From an uncultured Candidatus Binatia bacterium (GTDB taxonomy: Bacteria > Desulfobacterota > Binatia > Bin18), in the NCBI GenBank assembly GCA_958296235.1, contig OY282457.1, positions 4,459,338 to 4,523,337 on the forward strand: a stretch of 64,000 nt of DNA, read 5' to 3'. Below, piece by piece: positions 37,325 through 46,085 of the stretch. Position numbers and translations under genes: made by a program. Below the pieces are notes generated by a model. That model was not told the origin of the DNA. It did no database searches and saw only the letters and a program-made list of their open reading frames with translations. Position 1 is the stretch's first letter. Every line of letters starts with the position of its first letter.

Positions 37325-37511
37325 AGATATCCTCCTGCGTGCGCCTCATCTCTACCATTTGACTGTGGTCCTGCCAATTCCTCCTAACGCTTGGAGGGGC
37401 GCTTTGGGTCGCCGTCGGATTCCTTGCGTGAAAAAACAGCCTCAGCTAAGGTGCGGGCCGAGTTGGCCGACGCTCAGAACGGCTGCAGACGGGGCGAATC
37501 AGGAGGAAGAC

Positions 37512-38261
37512 ATGGCCGGACGATTGGACGGAAAAGTCGCGCTTATTTCAGGCGGGGCGAGTGGTATTGGCGCAGCCCACGCTCGGGTGTTTGCGGCCGA
37601 GGGGGCGCGGGTCGTTATTGGCGACATCCAGGAGGCCAAAGGCCAGGAGGTCGCTGCCGACGTCAATACGAACGGGGGCGAGTCGGTCTTTGTCCGTCTG
37701 GATGTCACCGATGAAAACGACTGGCAGAACGCCGTTCATGAGGCCGTGGCGCGGTTCGGCAAGCTGACCACGCTGATCAATAACGCCGGGGTATACTGGC
37801 CGGGTGGGGTTGAGGAGGAAACCCGAGACAAGTGGCAGAAGATGATAGAGATCAACCAGACAGGTGTCTGGCTGGGCATGAAAACCGCGCTGCCGGCGCT
37901 GCGTGAATCCGGGAATGCGGCTATCGTGAACATCTCATCCTTGTATGGCCTGATCGGCAGCCCAGGCTCGATCGCCTATCATGCCTCAAAGGGCGCTGTC
38001 CGGCTGATGTCCAAAGCCGCGGCCTTAGAATATGTGAGGCAGGGGATTCGGGTGAACTCCATTCATCCCGGCCAGATCGATACGCCCATTCTGGCCGGAC
38101 TGACCCCGGAGCAGGATGCCCAGATCAAAGAGGTCACACCCATGGGTCGCCTGGGTCGCCCGGAAGAAATCGCCTATGGCTCGCTCTATCTGTGTTCTGA
38201 TGAAGCGTCCTATACCACCGGAACCGAGTTGGTCATCGACGGCGGCTGGTTTGCTCAGTAA
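37512..38261 (+). CDS. SDR family oxidoreductase (3-hydroxyacyl/glucose dehydrogenase type)
   Basis: This 249-residue Rossmann enzyme has SGGASGIGAAHARVFAAEG, NNAGVYWPGG, the catalytic serine in IVNISSLYGL and an intact YHASKG motif. ASYTTGTELVIDGGW closes the fold. AGGAGGAAG precedes the ATG. Relatives act as 3-alpha-hydroxysteroid, 3-oxoacyl or glucose dehydrogenases; the substrate here is not fixed. Its intact lysine contrasts with the SDR at 19938. Confidence 0.9.
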   Translation: MAGRLDGKVALISGGASGIGAAHARVFAAEGARVVIGDIQEAKGQEVAADVNTNGGESVFVRLDVTDENDWQNAVHEAVARFGKLTTLINNAGVYWPGGVEEETRDKWQKMIEINQTGVWLGMKTALPALRESGNAAIVNISSLYGLIGSPGSIAYHASKGAVRLMSKAAALEYVRQGIRVNSIHPGQIDTPILAGLTPEQDAQIKEVTPMGRLGRPEEIAYGSLYLCSDEASYTTGTELVIDGGWFAQ

Positions 38262-38292
38262 CGAAGCTCGTAATGCAGAAGGGAGAACGACA

Positions 38293-38754
38293 GTGAACCG
38301 ACGGAATAAAATTGCCATGACGCCAGAAGAACTCTCCGCTTACCTGAATGAAGCCCGGAATATGGCGCTGTGTACCATTGGCAAGGACGGCTATCCGCAT
38401 GTGGTGGCCATGTCATATATGGCCAAGGACGGCCTTATCTATATGACGTCCTTCAAAAAGGCCCAAAAAGTGGTGAACGCCAAAAGGAACCCTCAAGTTG
38501 CGGTCATGGTCGAATCCGGCGATGCCTATAGCGAACTCAAGGGGGTTCTGATTCGGGGCGAGTGTGAAGTGATCGACGAGCCGGAAGACGTCTGGCAGAT
38601 CATGAAAGAGGTGCGTGACTTCCAGGGAACAACGGTGACACCGACGGAAGACGCAGTGCTGAAGGAGCGCGCCAAAAAACGCGCCGTTCTCAAGATTACG
38701 CCGGTCAAAACTTCAAGCTGGGACCATACGAAGCTGCCGGCGGGGGTATACTGA
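38293..38754 (+). CDS. PPOX-fold protein, probable F420- or flavin-dependent
   Basis: This 153-residue split-barrel protein has MALCTIGKDGYPHVVAMSY, LIYMTSFKKAQKVVNAKRN and AVMVESGDAYSELKGVLIRG, typical of the pyridoxamine oxidase-like F420/FMN-binding family. A GTG at 38293 with GGGAGAACG upstream is the best start, giving MNRRNK; an ATG at 38317 is an alternative. It is 31 bases after the SDR and likely shares its transcript. Reaction unknown. Confidence 0.82.
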   Translation: MNRRNKIAMTPEELSAYLNEARNMALCTIGKDGYPHVVAMSYMAKDGLIYMTSFKKAQKVVNAKRNPQVAVMVESGDAYSELKGVLIRGECEVIDEPEDVWQIMKEVRDFQGTTVTPTEDAVLKERAKKRAVLKITPVKTSSWDHTKLPAGVY

Positions 38755-38837
38755 ACGTGTGGAGCAGCCAGTTGACAGCATTTTGTCCCCTGCAGTAGGG
38801 TCCAGACAGGCCAAAAAATAGTCAGCGATAAGTCGCC

Positions 38838-39134
38838 ATGTCTCAAACCCTCCCTATCTCCGAAGTAAAGGCCCGTCTTCCTGAGCTCGTCACTGGTGTT
38901 GAGGAGCGAGAAGAAGAAATTGTGGTCACACGGAAGGGAAAACCCGCGGCCGTGCTGATCAATTTTGCGGAATACGAACGTCTGAAAGAAACGCTCGACG
39001 TTTTGAGCGACCCGGATTTGATGCGTCAGATTCAAAAGAGTCGACAATTTTATGCCAAAGGCGGAAAAGGGGAGTCCTTTGAAGGCGTATTCGGAGAACC
39101 CCTCTTCCCCGATAAAAAACGTCCTGGCAAATGA
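38838..39134 (+). CDS. Type II antitoxin, Phd/YefM family
   Basis: This 98-residue protein starts MSQTLPISEVKARLPELV, then EEIVVTRKGKPAAVLINFAEYERL, the Phd/YefM DNA-binding fold. A flexible C-terminal tail follows (KSRQFYAKGGKGESFEG). Its stop overlaps the toxin ATG by four bases. It should repress the operon and block the ParE/RelE-like toxin. Confidence 0.88.
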   Translation: MSQTLPISEVKARLPELVTGVEEREEEIVVTRKGKPAAVLINFAEYERLKETLDVLSDPDLMRQIQKSRQFYAKGGKGESFEGVFGEPLFPDKKRPGK

Positions 39135-39415
39135 CGGCATTCCGCCCTGAGATCCCTCCACATGTCGCTACGAGCATCAGACGCTTCCCGCCCGACCTGA
39201 AGCGCAGCATCAAACAGGCAATTCGTGCTCTGAGTGTTAATCCGAACGCGGGGGAGCCCCTCAGAAGAGAACTGGCAGGTCTTTGGAAATACCGAGTACG
39301 CCGCTTTCGTATTGTGTATGAGATAGACCGAAGAAAGCGGACTCTCCGCATTGTTGCCATTGGTCATCGTCGTCAAATATATGAGGCAGTAACCAGCCTG
39401 CTTCGCCAGCCATAG
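39131..39415 (+). CDS. RelE/ParE family toxin
   Basis: This is a 94-residue protein. The fold signature is LAGLWKYRVRRFRIVYEIDR followed by RIVAIGHRRQIYE. The arginines in YRVRRFRI and the tyrosine near the end match ribosome-dependent RelE RNases more than ParE gyrase poisons, but the two cannot be separated safely by eye. It overlaps the antitoxin by four bases and converges on der with a seven-base gap. Confidence 0.87.
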   Translation: MTAFRPEIPPHVATSIRRFPPDLKRSIKQAIRALSVNPNAGEPLRRELAGLWKYRVRRFRIVYEIDRRKRTLRIVAIGHRRQIYEAVTSLLRQP

Positions 39416-39422
39416 CGATATT

Positions 39423-40838
39423 TCAACGTTTTTTTTTCTTCCCATATCGCTGTGGGCGGCGGGCGCGGAATTCGAGTCGGACTGGTGTGCCTTCGAGGTC
39501 AAACGCGCCTCGGAGTTGATTCTCCAAATAGCGCTCGTAGTGGGCCGGGACGCCATCCGGCGAGCTGGTGTACACGGCGATTTTGGGCGGTCTGGATTCA
39601 ACCTGGGTGGTGTAATAAAAGCGTACCGGCTTACGGTGATAGATGGGAGCCGGGTGGCGGGTGGTCCACTCGGTAAAGGCCTGATTCAAGACTGGGGTCG
39701 GAATCTCAGTGCGATGCGCCTGGGCCACGCGATCAATGGTGGGCAGCAAATGTTTCACGCGCGAGCCGGTCAGAGCGGACAGAAAAACAATCGGCAGCGG
39801 CTGCGTGACCGGGCACTCCTCGTGCAGCGCCCGTATGAACTGGGGCTGGTTTTTTCTGTCTGACGGAATCAGGTCCCATTTATTGACGACCAGCACGATG
39901 CCGCGCCCGCGCTCCCAGGCGTATCGAATGAGCCGGGCGTCCTGATCTGTCAGGCCCTCCTGGGCGTCAAAGACCAGCAGGCCAATCTCAGCCCGTTCCA
40001 GGGCTTTCAGGGCGATAAGCGAGCTGGCCTGCTCAATATGCGCATGAATGCGGGTGCGCCGTCGCACGCCGGCGGTATCGACCAGCAGCAGGTGCTTGCC
40101 CTGCCAGACCAGCCAGCTATCAACGGCATCGCGCGTCGTCCCCGGAGTTGAGTCAACAATGGAACGCTCCACTCCCACCAGACGGTTGAGCAGGGACGAT
40201 TTGCCGACGTTGGGCCGTCCGATAATGGCCAGCCTGAGGTCCGGTTTCGCAACGGGCACTGCGGCGTCAGGGGTGGCGGGGGAGGGAGGGCCTGCCTGTC
40301 CTGAAAAGGTCTTGACCACCGTATCCAGCAGATCGGAAACGCCGCGACCGTGGGCGGCCGAAATGGGAAAGAAGGAAGTGAGGCCCAGGGTGTAGAATTC
40401 GTTCGAGGTGAGCTCCTGCTTGTCGCCATCGATCTTATTGATCGCAAAAAAAACAGGCGTGTCGCTCCGCCGGAGCAGATCGACCGCTTGGGCATCTGCC
40501 GGATTGAGGCCTTCTTTGCCATCGAACAGAAAAACAACGAGATCGGCTTCTGCAATGGCCAGGCGTGTCTGTTCCTGCACCCGCCCGACGATCCCGTCCT
40601 TTTCGCTCGGATCGATACCGCCGGTATCCACGAGCAGAAACGGGCTGCCCTGCCATTTCACCTGGGCGAAATTACGGTCCCGGGTGACGCCCGGCGTATT
40701 GTCCACGACGGCCTTGCGCCGGCGGCTCAGACGATTGAACAGCGTGGACTTGCCGACATTCGGTCGCCCGACCAGGGCGACGACCGGCAGACGTTGGCGT
40801 GAGACGGATTGAACAGGGATGTCAGTCACCGCTTCCAT
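39423..40838 (-). CDS. der: Ribosome biogenesis GTPase Der (EngA)
   Basis: This 471-residue protein has two tandem GTPase domains: GRPNVGKSTLFNRL with DTGGID and NKID in the first, and GRPNVGKSSLLNRL with DTAGVRRR and NKWD in the second. A KH-like C-terminal domain follows (KIAVYTSSPDGVP, then YLENQLRGAF). Der is needed for 50S subunit assembly. The tail ends in a lysine run (GKKKKR). Confidence 0.96.
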   Translation of the reverse strand: MEAVTDIPVQSVSRQRLPVVALVGRPNVGKSTLFNRLSRRRKAVVDNTPGVTRDRNFAQVKWQGSPFLLVDTGGIDPSEKDGIVGRVQEQTRLAIAEADLVVFLFDGKEGLNPADAQAVDLLRRSDTPVFFAINKIDGDKQELTSNEFYTLGLTSFFPISAAHGRGVSDLLDTVVKTFSGQAGPPSPATPDAAVPVAKPDLRLAIIGRPNVGKSSLLNRLVGVERSIVDSTPGTTRDAVDSWLVWQGKHLLLVDTAGVRRRTRIHAHIEQASSLIALKALERAEIGLLVFDAQEGLTDQDARLIRYAWERGRGIVLVVNKWDLIPSDRKNQPQFIRALHEECPVTQPLPIVFLSALTGSRVKHLLPTIDRVAQAHRTEIPTPVLNQAFTEWTTRHPAPIYHRKPVRFYYTTQVESRPPKIAVYTSSPDGVPAHYERYLENQLRGAFDLEGTPVRLEFRARRPQRYGKKKKR

Positions 40839-40980
40839 ATACCGCTTATTGTCTACACGCCGCGCGCCCGGACTCCAACCCCGTACGCCCGGAGATGATG
40901 CCGAGCAAAAGGAGCAGTTGACGACCGCGGAGAAAAAGCATTCTCTTGGGGCGTCAACACGAACGGAAAAAGGAGGTCGT

Positions 40981-41535
40981 ATGCCGAAACTATCAGTTAC
41001 AGAACGTGACGCATTTCTCCAGGAGCGGGGTCATTTGGCCCGGCTTGCCACCCTTCAGGAAGACGGCAGCCCCAGCGTGGTACCGGTCTGGTTTGTGTAC
41101 GAGGGCGGAAAAATCATTATCACTCCGCGCAAATACTCGGCCTTCTGGACCAACATCCAAAGAGATGCGCGCGTTGCCATTACGATTGACGAGGAATCAG
41201 GGTTGTATCGCAAAGTGCTGGTCGAAGGAAAAGCCGAGGTGCTCTATCCGCTCGGCCACGACAACGAATGGCGGGACATCTACCGTCGCATCACCCTGCG
41301 CTACGTAGATGAAACATCCGGCGACTACTATCTGACCGAGACCCGCGACCAGCCCCGCGCCTTGATCGGCGTGGCCCTGGAATCGGCCAAGGTCATGACC
41401 TGGCGCATGCCGGGCGAAGACGAACCGTTCAGCGGCATCTGGGCCACGCGCTTTTATGAACAGGGCTCTAAAATGCGAGAGCAGGTTGCCAGCGGCGGAG
41501 GAGAGGCGAGCGGGGATAAACTCCAGGTCGGCTGA
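40981..41535 (+). CDS. PPOX class F420-dependent/pyridoxamine oxidase-like protein
   Basis: This 184-residue protein has LARLATLQEDGSPSVVPVWF, IITPRKYSAFWTNIQRDAR and VEGKAEVLYPLG, the split-barrel flavin/F420 family. AAGGAGG lies just upstream of the ATG at 40981; the open frame to 40819 is not translated from a site of similar quality. It may act as an F420-dependent reductase of quinones or biliverdin-like compounds; exact role unknown. Confidence 0.84.
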   Translation: MPKLSVTERDAFLQERGHLARLATLQEDGSPSVVPVWFVYEGGKIIITPRKYSAFWTNIQRDARVAITIDEESGLYRKVLVEGKAEVLYPLGHDNEWRDIYRRITLRYVDETSGDYYLTETRDQPRALIGVALESAKVMTWRMPGEDEPFSGIWATRFYEQGSKMREQVASGGGEASGDKLQVG

Positions 41536-41564
41536 CCGAGCCCACGCCCGTCCGTGCTTCCGTT

Positions 41565-41592
41565 CTCTCTCCTTGTGGGAGCGGGCGGGGGT
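41565..41592. repeat. Short intergenic repeat related to the interior of the 223-367 element
   Basis: CTCTCTCCTTGTGGGAGCGG and the G-rich tail that follows match the inverted form of 249-280 at most positions (both contain GGGAGCGGGC and a GGGGT tail). It lies in the 187-base gap between the PPOX gene and the CRISPR locus. No other feature is clear in that gap. Confidence 0.4.
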
Positions 41593-41722
41593 CCACGGCG
41601 TGGCCGTGAGACCCGAACGGGGAGACGAGGCTGAGACCGAAACGACTGTGAACCCAAATCCGGGCCGTAACCGCAAGCTTGCCAGGTCAGACCCCAGGGT
41701 AAAAATAGGCTAGCTTGGCCTT

Positions 41723-42979
41723 ATGTCGAAACCCACCCCTCACGGCAGCATGGAACCGCGCGCCTATCCGCGCCGTATTCTGCTCGCCGCCACCGGCCTG
41801 TCGCCCCAGGTAGTGACCGAGACCATTTATGCGTTGGCGGTCGCCGGCAGGCCAACATTCCTTCCTACTGAGGTTCATCTCATCACCACCGAGAAAGGTA
41901 AGCGCAATGCTGAACTCAGCCTGTTGGCCGGCGATGCCTGGCTCGGCCGGCTGTGCAGCGAATATGACCTTCCGCCTATCGCTCTTTCGCCGGACACCAT
42001 CCATGTGATCGGCGGCTCCGACCCGCTGACGGATATCCGCACGGAAAAAGACAACGATATCGCCGCCGATCATATTGCGGAACAGGTCCGTAAACTCACC
42101 AGTGACCAGAACTCGGCCCTGCACGTCTCTATCGCCGGCGGCAGGAAGACCATGGGCTTCTACACCGGCTATGCGCTTTCGCTCTACGGGCGGGCGCAGG
42201 ACAGGCTGAGCCATGTGCTCGTTTCTGCGCCGTATGAGTCCCTGTCAGATTTTTTTTATCCGTCGAGGAAACGGCGCGTGATCCACGATCGCGATAAACA
42301 TCCTCACGATGCGAGCCGGGCGAAAGTAACCCTGGCGGCCATTCCGTTCGTGCGGCTTCGGGAGGGCTTGCCCGAGGGCCTTCTCAACGGCACCGAGAGC
42401 TTCATCAATACGGTCAAGGCAGCCCAACACGCGGTCGGGCCGTCCGAACTGGTGATCGACCTTACTGGCAAACGTATCCGCGCTGGCGGCAAGGTCGTGA
42501 AGCTGCCGCCGACTCAACTCGCCTTTCTGGCATGGCTGGCGCGCCGGCGCATTCACGGCGAGGAAGGTGTGGCCTGCCCCTCTTGGGGTACGTCTGAACC
42601 GGGGCATCGCGACGAATATATGGCTGAACACCATGCCATTCGGGGTGAATGGGAACCTTCCTCACCCGGTCTACCACGGCTGACGTATCTGGCCGAATAC
42701 CGTAAAAAATTTGGTGAACGGGACGATGATGATCGGACCGGCACGCGGCTGGCCGAGGGCCTGTCCCATGACTTCTTCTCAGAGACCAAATCGAAGCTGA
42801 ATAAGCAGCTCAGGAATGTTCTCAGGCCAGCGCTCGGCAGGACTCGCGCCGCGGCATATGAAATCGTTGCCACCGGCCCCCGAGGCTCACAGCGGTTCGG
42901 TCTCGACCTGCCGGCGTCCGCCATCTGGTTTCATGCCGTTGACCCGGTGTTGAACAAGGGAGGTGAGAGCGATGAGTAA
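41723..42979 (+). CDS. CARF-domain protein with winged-helix-like tail (TIGR02584/NE0113-like)
   Basis: This 418-residue protein has an N-terminal CARF domain of the Cas_NE0113 type: ILLAATGLSPQVVTETIYAL from about residue 19, and the ligand-contact motif SIAGGRKTMGFY at 136-147. Residues 241-280 (ELVIDLTGKRIRAGGKVVKL, then PPTQLAFLAWLARRR) resemble the start of an OmpR-type winged helix. No HEPN R-x4-H motif is seen. CARF domains bind cyclic oligoadenylate made by Cas10, so it may be a ring nuclease or a signal-responsive regulator. It opens the CRISPR operon. ATG 41723 has a weak ribosome site; ATG 41750 is an alternative start. Confidence 0.78.
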   Translation: MSKPTPHGSMEPRAYPRRILLAATGLSPQVVTETIYALAVAGRPTFLPTEVHLITTEKGKRNAELSLLAGDAWLGRLCSEYDLPPIALSPDTIHVIGGSDPLTDIRTEKDNDIAADHIAEQVRKLTSDQNSALHVSIAGGRKTMGFYTGYALSLYGRAQDRLSHVLVSAPYESLSDFFYPSRKRRVIHDRDKHPHDASRAKVTLAAIPFVRLREGLPEGLLNGTESFINTVKAAQHAVGPSELVIDLTGKRIRAGGKVVKLPPTQLAFLAWLARRRIHGEEGVACPSWGTSEPGHRDEYMAEHHAIRGEWEPSSPGLPRLTYLAEYRKKFGERDDDDRTGTRLAEGLSHDFFSETKSKLNKQLRNVLRPALGRTRAAAYEIVATGPRGSQRFGLDLPASAIWFHAVDPVLNKGGESDE

Positions 42980-43364
42980 AATGAACACACTCGTGACCTT
43001 TCTCGGCAGACCCCGGAAGTCGAAGGATGGTGGTTACGACGAAGCCACATATCGGTTTCCCGACGGGGTTGACCGCAAGTCGGCCTACTTCGGCTTGGCG
43101 CTGGCCGAACACCTGTCTCCAGATCGGATCGTCCTCCTCGGCACCCCCGGCAGCATGTGGGGCGTGTTGGTAGAAAGCCTCGCCACCGAAGGCGATGAAG
43201 AAGACGCGCGACTCACGTTACTGGAAGCGGAGGAGCGGGAAGCGGTGACTGAAGACTTGCTTGTACGCATGGCGCCCGGCCAAACAAGCCTGAGCACAAA
43301 AAACTGCTTGGAGACCGCCGTCAATTGCGCGCTGTCCTGGAGGACGATATCGGTCTATTGTTAG
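42972..43364 (+). pseudogene. Truncated Csx2/TM1812-type CARF gene
   Basis: The frame starts with an ATG that overlaps the previous gene by eight bases. It reads MNTLVTFLGR, then YFGLALAEHLSPDRIVLLGT and PGSMWGVLVES, the N-terminal CARF signature of TM1812/Csx2 proteins (usually 400 residues or more). It stops after 130 residues. Near 43275 the family-like sequence continues in another frame (HKKLLGDRRQLRAVLEDD), so a frameshift plus loss of the C-terminal HEPN part is likely. A short CARF-only product is an alternative. Confidence 0.65.
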
Positions 43365-43448
43365 GCTGACTGCCGTGGACATCGGGAAGGTCCCCCTCAT
43401 GCGAGCAGATCACAGGCCCAAACTGCATGTATAAGGATGTGCAATATC

Positions 43449-46085
43449 ATGGTTGAAAGAGACCACAGCGAGGGCGAAAAACCAGTGCAGGTTGATTGGG
43501 ATCAGTTGTTGCTGGTCTACCTCCATGACCCAATCGACAAGGCCCTGGATATCCGTGGGCATGAGTCCCGCGCGGCGCGCTACGCCTCTCGCGCTCTTGA
43601 CCGGGACGTGACCCGGAATGAGATCAAAGGTTCAGCGTCGTTGGCAGACTCGCTCGCTGCAATCGCCGAGCGCATCCCAATGCCGACTGCCGGCCCAAAC
43701 GGCGAACGCGCCGTCGGTCTGGAAGACAGGCGGATTGAAGTGCGCCACCCGGTTAGCGCGCAGCGCGCCGTGCTGGAGGATTTGGCCGTTGACGAGGGCA
43801 AGATATCAGAAACCATCGGCAGTATCGTCGATGGCCTGCCCGACCCGCGCCGGCGTTTCCTCGCCCTCTGGCGGTTTTTTTCCGAACGGCTCGCGGAACG
43901 CTTAGGAGCCAAGTTCGCCCGGCTGCCGGCGGACACCCGCGTGCCCGACCACACCCTGATTCAGCACGCAGACATTACCAGCGGCATCTGGGCCAGCCGG
44001 GAAGGCGCGCCCGGCGGCACCTACCTGTCGCTCTCGCTCGGCCCGGTGCAGAGTTTCATTGAGGCGGCCCGCAGCGTGCGCGACTTGTGGTCCGGCAGCG
44101 CTATCCTGTCGTGGCTGATCTTCCAAGGCATTCGCCCGGTGCTCGAAACACTCGGCCCTACCGCGCTGGTCTACCCGGCCTTGCGCGGCAATCCTCTGAT
44201 GGACCTGTGGCTGCGTGACCATGCTGGGCTGGACGCTCTCATTCCCGAACCAAGTGTGGCATCTCGCCGTTCTCCATCCCTCCCCAACCGCTTCGTTGCC
44301 CTTGTTCCGTGGGGTTCGAACGGCGCGGAGGCCCACGCCCTGGCAGATGCCTGTGAACAGGCGGTCCGCGCGGCTTGGCGGCGTCTGGCCGACGATGTGC
44401 GCGGCGGCCTTGACCGGAGATTGTCGGATATTGATCCCGATTGGGCGCGCCACTGGCAAACCCAGGTGGACAGTTTTTTCGAGGTCAGGACGGCCACCCT
44501 TCCCGTGTGGGATGTGAGGATGGATGAGACACTGGCCCGGCTGACCGGCGGCGACGTCTCTTTTGACGCGGTGTGGGGGGAAGCCGTCAAAGTGCGCGGA
44601 CTTGCCGACGCGATTCCGCAGGACGAGCGCCCGGTCTACGACCAGCGCTCCGCCGGTCGCTGGCAGGCCCAGCTTGAAGCCTCGGCGCGGCTGATGGAAG
44701 CGCAGCGGTCTATGCGCCACGTGCCGGCCGTCGAAGTCAAGGCGCCTGCTCCGCCCAAGTGCAGCCTGCTCGGTTCCTATGAGCAGATGGGACCGGCCGG
44801 CCTGGACGATTCACGCGAATTCTGGCAAAGGGCCGCCGCCAATATCAGAGTCGAGGGCGTTCGCTTGCGAGACGGAGAACGCTTTTCCGCGGTCGCGCTG
44901 TGCAAGCGGTTCACCGCGCCTGCGACTCTTACCGCCGAACTGCATCTCGAATCTGCCGACCTGTGGTTCCCTGACACAGCGACGGTAGCCGCGGCAGAAT
45001 GGCTGGCCTATGCGGGCATTGACCTGTACCAGGTGCGCTGTGACCACGGCGACTGGAATGGGCGCTGGATTCACCAAAAGCGCCGAAATGATGTAGATGA
45101 AGGCGATAAACCTCCCCCGGAGCTGGTCTGGCAAAAAATAGAGGAGACGCGGAAGGAGAAAAAGCCGCCGGTCTACTACGCCATCCTGGCGATGGACGCC
45201 GACCACATGGGCCGCTGGCTCAAGGGGGACTACGCTCCCAAGGTGCGCGAAATCCTGCACCCGAAGATGGTTGATTACTACGAGCGGATTGGCGACAGGG
45301 CCAAGGCCGGCCTCGACGCCAAGCGCCCCGTTGGACCGGCCCTGCACGCCGCTATCAGCGAAGCGCTCAACAATTTTGCCAGTCATATCGCCCCTGGCAT
45401 CGTGGAGAAGTATAAGGGCACCATGATCTACTCGGGCGGCGATGACGTTCTGGCGCTGCTGCCGGCGCGCCGGGCGGTCGAGTGCGCGGCTGAGTTGTGC
45501 CGCGCCTTCCGTGGCGAGGACGGAGACCCACCCGGCTGGACGGAGAGAGATAATCGTCGGCTGCTGGCAATGGGCAACCGGGCCACCCTGTCCGCGGGTA
45601 TTGCTTTCGTGCATCACATGGAGGATCTGCGCTTGGCGCTTGGTGCGGCACGCCAAGCCGAGAAGGCGGCTAAGAATGGCGGTCGCAACTGGCTGACGCT
45701 CCACTTCATGCGCCGTTCCGGCGAGCATTCCGAGGCCGGTCTGTCGTGGGAGCATACGCAGTGGTTCCAGAAAATGGTTGCGGTCTTCGCCGACGGAGCG
45801 ACCGACCGTTGGGCCTATCGGTTACGTCAGGAACTCTCGACCTTACAGACCGGCAACCTTCCCAAGGCCGCGGTAAGTGCCGAAATAAGGCGGCTTGTAG
45901 ATCGGACCAGAAAAGACGCCGCGGCATCAGACTCAACCGCTCCTTCGGGCGAAGACGCAGAACAATGGTGGCAGAATTATTCCCAAGTCGGTCTACAACG
46001 GGGCCGGTCCGCAACGAAGCTTCTTGAGTCGTTCACCCTGCTGTGTCAGGGCGCGGCGTTTGTAGCGCGAGGTTACGATGGCTGA
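43449..46085 (+). CDS. cas10: Type III-B Cas10 (Cmr2)
   Basis: This 878-residue protein is the large subunit of the Cmr complex. The N-terminal HD motif (YLHDPIDKALDIRGHE, His26-Asp27) suggests DNase activity. The palm domain has ILAMDADHMGRWL and the GGDD motif (YSGGDDVLALLP, residues 663-666), so cyclic oligoadenylate synthesis should be intact. A zinc-finger-like pair of cysteines is not obvious. The start is either ATG 43449 (AAGGA 11 bases upstream) or ATG 43437. It overlaps cmr3 by eight bases. Confidence 0.94.
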   Translation: MVERDHSEGEKPVQVDWDQLLLVYLHDPIDKALDIRGHESRAARYASRALDRDVTRNEIKGSASLADSLAAIAERIPMPTAGPNGERAVGLEDRRIEVRHPVSAQRAVLEDLAVDEGKISETIGSIVDGLPDPRRRFLALWRFFSERLAERLGAKFARLPADTRVPDHTLIQHADITSGIWASREGAPGGTYLSLSLGPVQSFIEAARSVRDLWSGSAILSWLIFQGIRPVLETLGPTALVYPALRGNPLMDLWLRDHAGLDALIPEPSVASRRSPSLPNRFVALVPWGSNGAEAHALADACEQAVRAAWRRLADDVRGGLDRRLSDIDPDWARHWQTQVDSFFEVRTATLPVWDVRMDETLARLTGGDVSFDAVWGEAVKVRGLADAIPQDERPVYDQRSAGRWQAQLEASARLMEAQRSMRHVPAVEVKAPAPPKCSLLGSYEQMGPAGLDDSREFWQRAAANIRVEGVRLRDGERFSAVALCKRFTAPATLTAELHLESADLWFPDTATVAAAEWLAYAGIDLYQVRCDHGDWNGRWIHQKRRNDVDEGDKPPPELVWQKIEETRKEKKPPVYYAILAMDADHMGRWLKGDYAPKVREILHPKMVDYYERIGDRAKAGLDAKRPVGPALHAAISEALNNFASHIAPGIVEKYKGTMIYSGGDDVLALLPARRAVECAAELCRAFRGEDGDPPGWTERDNRRLLAMGNRATLSAGIAFVHHMEDLRLALGAARQAEKAAKNGGRNWLTLHFMRRSGEHSEAGLSWEHTQWFQKMVAVFADGATDRWAYRLRQELSTLQTGNLPKAAVSAEIRRLVDRTRKDAAASDSTAPSGEDAEQWWQNYSQVGLQRGRSATKLLESFTLLCQGAAFVARGYDG

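Noticed and set aside
41679..41706. Promoter for the CRISPR operon (TTGCCA with an A-rich -10)
   Set aside because: The -10 match and spacing are too poor to claim; left as a possibility only.
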